Assembly (NCBI GenBank): GCA_029939535.1
Contig: JAOZST010000061.1
Span: forward strand, 1 to 19,665
Source of the DNA: NBML01 sp029939535
GTDB taxonomy: Bacteria; Desulfobacterota; Desulfobacteria; Desulfobacterales; Desulfobacteraceae
Length of the DNA stretch: 19,665 nucleotides
Direction: 5' to 3'
Shown: positions 14,459-19,665 of the stretch, in pieces
Position numbering within the stretch: position 1 is the first letter of the stretch
Layout: every line of letters begins with the position of its first letter
Made by a program: the position numbers and the translations under genes
Notes under the pieces: model-generated
The model's input: the letters and a program-made list of their open reading frames with translations, nothing else
Told to the model about the DNA's origin: nothing
The model's database searches: none

Positions 14459-16237
14459 ATGTCCATGCAGCCTGAAACCATTCTGAAACATGCTTCCATT
14501 GGAGCCGTTGGAGTGGATAATCAGGGAATTATCCAATACGCCAATCCCAGGGCGGAACAATTACTCCATTGTAACATTACCATGGGCTCTTCCCTGGAAG
14601 AGGTTGATCCATATTTGGGAGCTAAGGTGCTCTCCTGCCTGAAACAGGAAATGGAACAGGAAAGTGATATTCAGACATTTTATATCCGGAAATCAGATGA
14701 AAGCATTGAGACACAGGTCTCTTTGGTCGTCAATAAAGACGGAACCAGGGGTGCGGTCTGTTTTCTGCAAAACCTTGACGCGCTTGAAGCATCCGCCTGG
14801 AGGCTTCCCAATATCAAAGAGATGCACAGACAGTTTCAAGCCCTTCTGGATCACAGTTACTATGGAATTTATATCATTGACGGCCAGGGAATCGTCCTGA
14901 AAGTCAATGAGGTTGCCGCAGGTCTCATTGGACTTGAAAAAGAAAAAATGATCGGCATGAACATCAATGACCTGGCTGAAAAGGGCATTGTGGACCAGGC
15001 TCTCACCCCTGCTATTCTAGAATCTAAGAAACCATTGACCCGCCCTCTTTATGTCATCAAAAGCAACAAATACATCATGGCATCGGGAATGCCCATATTT
15101 GATGAAACGGGTAACATTTTATTTGTGGTGGTCATTGAACATGACATGACCATTGTAAAGGAGTTGCGAGAAAGCCTTGAACAGGCAAAGCAGGTGGCTG
15201 ACACCATTAAAAGCGAGTTGTCCGACCGAAATCTTCTGGAATTAAAAAACAGTGAAATAATTGCAGATGCACCTGCAATGAACCAGGTTCTGACAATACT
15301 TCTTAAACTTTCAAAAATGGATGCCTCCAACATCCTTATCACTGGGGAATCGGGTACAGGCAAGGGCCTTTTGTCCAAATTTGTGCATCACAACGGCATG
15401 AGAAGGAATAAGTCCTTTATCTCTATTAACTGTGCGGCTCTTCCAGACATGCTCCTGGAAGCAGAGTTATTTGGATATGAAAAAGGAGCATTCACAGGAG
15501 CCTCTGATTCGGGTAAAGCCGGGCTTTTTGAACTGGCTAACCAGGGAACCATTTTCCTGGATGAGATTGGGGATCTGCCCTTTTCCGTCCAGGCCAAGCT
15601 TCTCAAATTTCTGGACGACGGGGAAATCAGAAGAGTTGGGGGAACCAAAGCCATACATGTTAACTGTATCGTCATTGCCGCCACCAACCATAATCTTGAA
15701 GAATTGGTTCAAAGAAAACAATTCCGTCAAGATCTATATTTCAGGCTTAACATTTTTCCCGTCCACATTCCGCCCTTAAGAAAACGACAGGAAGATATCC
15801 TTAAAATTTCAAATTTTTATTTAAAAAAATATAATAAAACATATAAACAGGAAAAACGATTTTCGGAAAAATGCCTTGAACAACTCCAGGCCTATGACTT
15901 TCCAGGAAATGTCCGGGAATTGAAAAACATTATCAAAAATGCCGTTGTGATAAAAGAAAAAAACATACTCAATAAAATTCTTCCCCAGGGCAGGCTCAGA
16001 CTGAAATCCCCAAATTCTTCAACTGGCTATAAATCCAGATATTCACATACCGCAACCCTGGAAACTTCACCATCCAAACCCCTGGGACTTACGGAAAAGC
16101 TGCTTGAATTTGAACGGAAAAACCTTGAGCAGAGCCTTGGGAAATTTGATTCAACCCGGGATATGGCCAGGTACTTAGGCATCAGCCAGTCCACTGTGGT
16201 CCGAAAACTAAAAAAACATGGATTATCTATTGATTAG
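14459..16237 (+). CDS. Sigma-54-dependent transcriptional activator, PAS-AAA+-HTH
   Basis: This is a bacterial enhancer-binding protein. Two PAS-like sensor segments occupy roughly residues 5-110 and 120-235. The AAA+ domain shows Walker A GESGTGKG (about 295), the sigma-54-contacting GAFTGA loop (about 343) and Walker B IFLDEIGDL, followed by the R-finger region FRQDLYFRLN. A C-terminal HTH reads TRDMARYLGISQSTVVRKLK, of the TyrR/Fis type. All motor motifs are intact, so it should be active. ATG at 14459 has AGGGGTGA upstream; a GTG at 14447 would overlap the preceding gene and has a poorer site. Being last in an operon with a sigma-54 promoter suggests positive autoregulation, with the PAS domains sensing an amine or redox signal. 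No receiver domain is present, so it is not a two-component regulator. Confidence 0.9.
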   Translation: MSMQPETILKHASIGAVGVDNQGIIQYANPRAEQLLHCNITMGSSLEEVDPYLGAKVLSCLKQEMEQESDIQTFYIRKSDESIETQVSLVVNKDGTRGAVCFLQNLDALEASAWRLPNIKEMHRQFQALLDHSYYGIYIIDGQGIVLKVNEVAAGLIGLEKEKMIGMNINDLAEKGIVDQALTPAILESKKPLTRPLYVIKSNKYIMASGMPIFDETGNILFVVVIEHDMTIVKELRESLEQAKQVADTIKSELSDRNLLELKNSEIIADAPAMNQVLTILLKLSKMDASNILITGESGTGKGLLSKFVHHNGMRRNKSFISINCAALPDMLLEAELFGYEKGAFTGASDSGKAGLFELANQGTIFLDEIGDLPFSVQAKLLKFLDDGEIRRVGGTKAIHVNCIVIAATNHNLEELVQRKQFRQDLYFRLNIFPVHIPPLRKRQEDILKISNFYLKKYNKTYKQEKRFSEKCLEQLQAYDFPGNVRELKNIIKNAVVIKEKNILNKILPQGRLRLKSPNSSTGYKSRYSHTATLETSPSKPLGLTEKLLEFERKNLEQSLGKFDSTRDMARYLGISQSTVVRKLKKHGLSID

Positions 16238-16790
16238 ATGGCAGGAACATGGCATCTGACAGCCGGTAAAAACCCTTAAAATTTTCCAGCCAATACACTG
16301 GGAACACTATATTATCACTATTGAAAGTGATAATTTCCTGCCTCTTTTCAGAGGCATAGATGAGATACATTGTTCCAGTATTTTCAATCCTGTAAATCAT
16401 TGCCGCATGGTTATTTTTAAGAACCATGAGGTCTCCATTCTGGATATCATTTCCATCCACTTTTATGGTATTGTGTATCAAATGTGCCATGGGCAGATAC
16501 CCTTTATAGGACAACCCTGCTTCCTGGGCAGCCAGGGCGTAAATGGAAAAAAACAGATAAGAATTATCCGAGGTTCCTGATAATCTGGGATTTCCTCCCA
16601 GCTTATAGGGGATTCCAACAAACTGGGTAGCAATGGATGGAATACTTTGCCTGAAAAATTGTTTTTGTTTCACTAAATAAGCATCATCCCTGTCTCTGGA
16701 TTCATTGGTCCCTTCATGATTCAAACCCCACACAGAACCGACACAGCAAAAACACGCAACCAAAATTGCAACCAATAGAATTCTTTTCAT
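16227..16790 (-). CDS. Secreted NlpC/P60-like protein with apparent loss of the catalytic Cys
   Basis: The 187-residue protein has a clear Sec signal peptide (MKRILLVAILVACFCCVGSVWG), so the mature protein is periplasmic or surface located. The remainder resembles an NlpC/P60 cysteine peptidase: GIPYKLGG (59-66), then SGTSDNSYLFFSIY where the catalytic DCSG motif is expected, a GDLMVL turn (119-124), and NHAAMIYR with the candidate catalytic His128. The Cys of the motif appears to be Asn76, which would make the protein a non-catalytic wall-binding or inhibitor-like relative, or a different papain-like family. The family assignment is by motif shape only. It is convergent with, and overlaps by 11 nt, the end of the sigma-54 activator gene, so it is not part of that operon. 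Confidence 0.55.
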   Translation of the reverse strand: MKRILLVAILVACFCCVGSVWGLNHEGTNESRDRDDAYLVKQKQFFRQSIPSIATQFVGIPYKLGGNPRLSGTSDNSYLFFSIYALAAQEAGLSYKGYLPMAHLIHNTIKVDGNDIQNGDLMVLKNNHAAMIYRIENTGTMYLIYASEKRQEIITFNSDNIVFPVYWLENFKGFYRLSDAMFLPSNQ

Positions 16791-17126
16791 GAACCTTTCC
16801 CCTTTGACTTAATGCCTGATGTGAAAAATGACTGATAAGAAAGATATAGAATACTGAATAAAAAAAGGCAAGCAAGATCCTGGGAAAAGCGATAACTTTT
16901 ATGAATAGGATTTTATCTTTCCTGAACTTAACGCGCTATCGCGCGAGCTGTTGCCTGTTAGCTAAAAGCCCAATGAATAAAAAGTGACGGCCAAATACAA
17001 ATTCCTATACTATAAAGCTAACCAGTATCAAATTTTTAGAATATTGAGAATATAATGGTGTTCTGTTATATCTAAGTTTAATTTGGTATAGGATAATCCA
17101 TACAGATTAATATAAACAAATCTTAG
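16791..17126. other. 336-nt intergenic region with a short GC-rich hairpin
   Basis: This is the divergent region between the NlpC-like gene and the radical SAM gene. It is AT-rich except for a GC island at 16931-16960. There CGCGC-TATC-GCGCG (16932-16945) is a perfect 5-bp stem with a 4-nt loop, followed by AGCT (16946-16949) and AGCT (16960-16963) around a 10-nt spacer. I see no tRNA fold, no convincing sigma-54 element and no clear sigma-70 promoter here. No small ORF with a good ribosome site stands out. Confidence 0.55.
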
Positions 17127-18437
17127 GTGAAGACCATCGGATATATCAACAAACAAATTCTTACGGCAGTAGTGGCAGCAGAGAATGGAGAAATCTTTGA
17201 GCTGGAAGGCTATGGCGCAGCGGGCATGGCAGGAGATCAACTTTTCATACTGACCAAATCAGCCACCTGCAAAATGCCCCATGGCAGTGAACTCATGATG
17301 CTGCCCCGGCGCAGCCCCATTCTGTTCAATGTCAGCAAAGACAAGTTTGAGACCATGGAATTCAACCCCTGGGAACCTGGTGAAAAAATCTATCCTGTGG
17401 GAGTCTTCAATTCCCCGGGCCATGTGAATCAATATACATGTGCCTATGATGATAAAGGCATTGACAACCCCTTGCCACTTTTTTCCTATGGTGCTGTGGG
17501 GTTTGGAAAAAATGATTTCAGGTCTGCAGCCATCCTTGTGGATACTGAACCCCGCCAGGATCTGAGGCTTATGCCCCATGAAGGTGTGGTCAAAGGGGTG
17601 AACCTCTTCCAGAAGAAATATCCGGACAACCGGCTCATGCGCCACCTTGAAACCTGTGCCCTGGAATACGGGTGCCCGGCCGGGAAAAATTTTTTCCTGG
17701 GGAGATATGAAGCCCCCCTTCCTACCTCCATGAATTGCAATGCCAATTGCATGGGCTGCATCTCGCTTCAGATGGAAAGCAGCTTATGCGCCTGCCAGGA
17801 CCGCATTAGTTTTACCCCCACCCCCCTGGAAATTGCTGAGATATCCCTTGAACATATATCCCATGTAAAAAAAGCTGTGGTCAGTTTTGGTCAGGGCTGC
17901 GAAGGAGAACCTCTGACAGCCGTAAAGGCCATTGCCCCGGCCATTGAATTAATCCGTAAAAACACAGACAAAGGCACCATTAATTTGAACACTAACGCAA
18001 GCCTGCCCGACCATGTCAAAACACTTTGCAATGCCGGCCTTGATTCCATGCGGGTGAGCATGAATTCGGTACGTGAAAACTGCTATAATGCCTATTTCAG
18101 ACCAAAATCCTATAAATTTTCAGATGTTCTGGCCAGCATTGATATTGCCAGGGAAAAAGGGCTCTTTGTTTCCATTAACTATCTGAATTGCCCGGGAGTT
18201 ACGGATTCAGAAAAAGAAAAAAACGCCCTTTTTGATTTCATCCACAACCATGGCATTCATATGATCCAGTGGCGCAACCTGAATTTTGATCCCAAAAAAT
18301 ATAACCAGATAATGACAAAAGTTGAAGACGGTGGCAGGCCAACTGGCATGGCAAACCTGATAAAACAACTGAATAGGGAATTTCCCAGCCTGATCAACGG
18401 ATACTTTAATCCTCCCAGGGAAAATCATGTCAGATAA
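17127..18437 (+). CDS. Radical SAM protein of unknown substrate
   Basis: The 436-residue protein has the radical SAM cluster motif CX3CX2C at Cys204, Cys208 and Cys211 (MNCNANCMGC). Glycine-rich SAM-site residues follow (FGQGCEGEP, about 256-264), then INLNTNASLP and SMRVSMNSV strands of the partial TIM barrel. Residues 1-200 are a family-specific N-terminal region with no motif I recognise. A further Cys pair follows the cluster (LCACQD). It is not PylB, whose cluster lies near the N-terminus of a shorter protein. Translation begins at GTG 17127, directly after an in-frame TAG, with only a weak ribosome site; Met34 is the next ATG. The gene overlaps the homocitrate-synthase-like gene by 11 nt, so the two products are translationally coupled and probably act in one pathway. 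Confidence 0.8.
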   Translation: MKTIGYINKQILTAVVAAENGEIFELEGYGAAGMAGDQLFILTKSATCKMPHGSELMMLPRRSPILFNVSKDKFETMEFNPWEPGEKIYPVGVFNSPGHVNQYTCAYDDKGIDNPLPLFSYGAVGFGKNDFRSAAILVDTEPRQDLRLMPHEGVVKGVNLFQKKYPDNRLMRHLETCALEYGCPAGKNFFLGRYEAPLPTSMNCNANCMGCISLQMESSLCACQDRISFTPTPLEIAEISLEHISHVKKAVVSFGQGCEGEPLTAVKAIAPAIELIRKNTDKGTINLNTNASLPDHVKTLCNAGLDSMRVSMNSVRENCYNAYFRPKSYKFSDVLASIDIAREKGLFVSINYLNCPGVTDSEKEKNALFDFIHNHGIHMIQWRNLNFDPKKYNQIMTKVEDGGRPTGMANLIKQLNREFPSLINGYFNPPRENHVR

Positions 18438-19557
18438 ATATCCCAGACGAAAAATCATTGTCATTGATGAAACCCTGAGGGAGGGTATGCAGTTCCAGGG
18501 CCTTGTATTTTCCCTTGAACAGCGGCTTCAAATTCTTAACTTCCAGGAAAAACTCAAAATAAACGTCTCCCAGATTGGCTACCCTCCTGCCCATGCCATG
18601 GAGGCATTCATTGTCACCCAGGTTGCTGCCCATACAAAAAAAAACAATTTAAATATTAAAACAGCGGCCCTGGGCCGGGCCTTTATTCCAGACTTAAAAA
18701 TCCTTGACCCTACCGGGATTGATGATCTTCACTTTCATCTTCATATTAAAAATACAATCACCCCCAGGGCATTATCCAAATTGTTCAAGGAGCTTGAAAC
18801 CTTTATTAATATTGTCCGCACCAGCCGCCCAAAGGCTGCAATTTCCATTGCCATGCTGGATATGGGCAGAACAGATCCTGAACTGCTTTTCAAATGCGTA
18901 AGATTCCTGAGCCAGGATCTTGAAATTGATATCCTTTCTCTGCCTGACACCTCGGGTATCATGACCCCCAACCAGGTATATGACAGAATCAGGGATCTTT
19001 CACCGGAAAACCTGAAATCCAGAATTGCAATCCACTGCCACAATGACATGGGCATGGCATCTGCCAATTCATTCATGGGTATACTGGCCGGGGCATCTGT
19101 TCTTGAGGCCTCAGCCCTGGGCATTGGAGAAAGAAACGGAATTGCCGACCTTGTTACCACAGCCAGACAGCTGAAAAAACAGGGAATGGATCTGGATGTT
19201 GACACTGACAACCTTAGTTTATTCAAAGACTATTATGATTATGTGGATGCCATTATCCTGGAGCAGACCGACAAAAGGCTGACCCAGTACACCACCCCTG
19301 TATTTGGGGATGCCGTCAAAACCCACGTGGCAGGCACCCATTCAGGGGGAGAATTCGGCACCACAAACCAGGAAAAATTCTATTTAAACGTCTTGTGCGG
19401 AAGGCATCTGGTTGAAAAATACCTGAACCTAAAAAATATCCATTTTGAAGAAAAGCATCTTTACAAAATCACGGAAAAAATAAAAACCCAAAGCATTACT
19501 TTGGGCAGACGGCTGAAAAGAGAAGAAATTAAAAGTATTGCTGAATCATTAATTTAA
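18427..19557 (+). CDS. Homocitrate-synthase-like DRE-TIM metallolyase
   Basis: The 376-residue protein belongs to the HMGL-like/DRE-TIM superfamily, which joins an acyl-CoA to a 2-oxo acid (homocitrate, isopropylmalate, citramalate synthases) or cleaves similar adducts. Visible hallmarks are DETLREG (14-20) with the metal Asp and catalytic Arg, LPDTSGIMTP (about 176-185), the metal-binding HCHND (203-207), and GIGERNGIADL (232-242). The GERNGI form resembles homocitrate synthases more than the GERAGN form of isopropylmalate synthases. The length fits NifV/LYS20-type enzymes without a regulatory domain. No nif or lysine genes are visible. The overlap with the radical SAM gene and the following LutA-like gene suggests an unassigned pathway. 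The ATG at 18427 lies inside the end of the preceding gene. Confidence 0.75.
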   Translation: MSDKYPRRKIIVIDETLREGMQFQGLVFSLEQRLQILNFQEKLKINVSQIGYPPAHAMEAFIVTQVAAHTKKNNLNIKTAALGRAFIPDLKILDPTGIDDLHFHLHIKNTITPRALSKLFKELETFINIVRTSRPKAAISIAMLDMGRTDPELLFKCVRFLSQDLEIDILSLPDTSGIMTPNQVYDRIRDLSPENLKSRIAIHCHNDMGMASANSFMGILAGASVLEASALGIGERNGIADLVTTARQLKKQGMDLDVDTDNLSLFKDYYDYVDAIILEQTDKRLTQYTTPVFGDAVKTHVAGTHSGGEFGTTNQEKFYLNVLCGRHLVEKYLNLKNIHFEEKHLYKITEKIKTQSITLGRRLKREEIKSIAESLI

Positions 19558-19603
19558 TTTTATGCTTTACTGAATTTTTACTATAAAAAGGCAAACACCT
19601 ATC

Positions 19604-19665
19604 ATGGACAAAAATAAAACCATTACCCTGTTCATTCAATGCCTGGTGGACAGCCTGTACCCGGA
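19604..19665 (+). CDS. LutA/GlcF-type cysteine-rich-domain protein, N-terminal fragment
   Basis: Only the first 20 codons are present before the window ends. The sequence, ending TLFIQCLVDSLYP, matches the start of LutA/YkgE-like proteins, which contain CCG (cysteine-rich) domains and serve as Fe-S subunits in lactate or glycolate oxidation and heterodisulfide-reductase-like complexes. It begins 46 nt after the homocitrate-synthase-like gene with an AAGG site upstream, so it is probably in the same operon. Partners LutB and LutC would be expected just downstream. Confidence 0.6.
   Translation, partial: MDKNKTITLFIQCLVDSLYP

Noticed and set aside
16925..16963. Integron attC-like site (ACTTAAC ... 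GTTAGCT around a GC hairpin)
   Set aside because: The distance between the outer motifs is too short for an attC, the inner box pairs are missing and no integrase or cassette is nearby.
17127..18437. Radical SAM gene as pylB of a pyrrolysine biosynthesis cluster
   Set aside because: The cluster motif begins at residue 204 of 436 after a long N-terminal region, and the neighbours are a DRE-TIM enzyme and a LutA-like protein rather than pylC and pylD.

Overview
The window looks like a chromosomal segment of a strictly anaerobic, pyrrolysine-using Desulfobacterota bacterium, most likely a marine sulfate reducer of the Desulfobacteraceae type. This is inferred from gene content: a PEP-CTERM cell-surface cluster, a trimethylamine-type methyltransferase gene with an in-frame amber codon, an ETF-linked dehydrogenase, a sigma-54 activator and a radical SAM/homocitrate-synthase-like/LutA-like gene set. 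No rRNA, tRNA, CRISPR array or insertion sequence was seen.

Region 1 (1-6812) is a PEP-CTERM/exopolysaccharide-associated neighbourhood. It holds the 3' end of a PEP-CTERM surface protein, a large membrane-embedded spermidine-synthase-like protein with C-terminal TPRs, and a small polytopic membrane protein of unknown function. A PrsT-like TPR lipoprotein runs convergently on the minus strand, followed by a doubtful 36-residue ORF.

Region 2 (about 6937-16237) is the most interesting part: a tightly organised methylamine-type catabolic operon. A 10+10 bp palindrome (6937-6968) lies upstream of a well-formed -24/-12 sigma-54 promoter (7033-7048). The genes follow in order: a dimethylglycine/sarcosine dehydrogenase-like FAD-GcvT protein, a pyrrolysine-containing MttB (UAG at 10647-10649, codon 328 of 490), EtfB, EtfA, a second MttB-family protein without pyrrolysine, and a PAS-AAA+-HTH sigma-54 activator that probably drives its own operon. 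The gene set suggests that one or two methyltransferases remove methyl groups from quaternary or tertiary amines (trimethylamine and/or a betaine). The FAD-GcvT enzyme would then oxidise the remaining N-methyl groups to methylene-tetrahydrofolate and pass electrons to ETF. No corrinoid protein (MttC type), no corrinoid-to-acceptor methyltransferase and no pyl genes lie in the window, so these must act from elsewhere. A 55-nt hairpin sits between mttB and etfB.

Region 3 (16227-19665) begins with a convergent secreted NlpC/P60-like protein whose catalytic Cys appears to be lost, then a 336-nt intergenic stretch. A second plus-strand operon follows: a radical SAM protein, an overlapping homocitrate-synthase-like DRE-TIM enzyme, and the first 20 codons of a LutA-type cysteine-rich-domain protein cut by the window end. 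The substrate of this operon cannot be read from the sequence.
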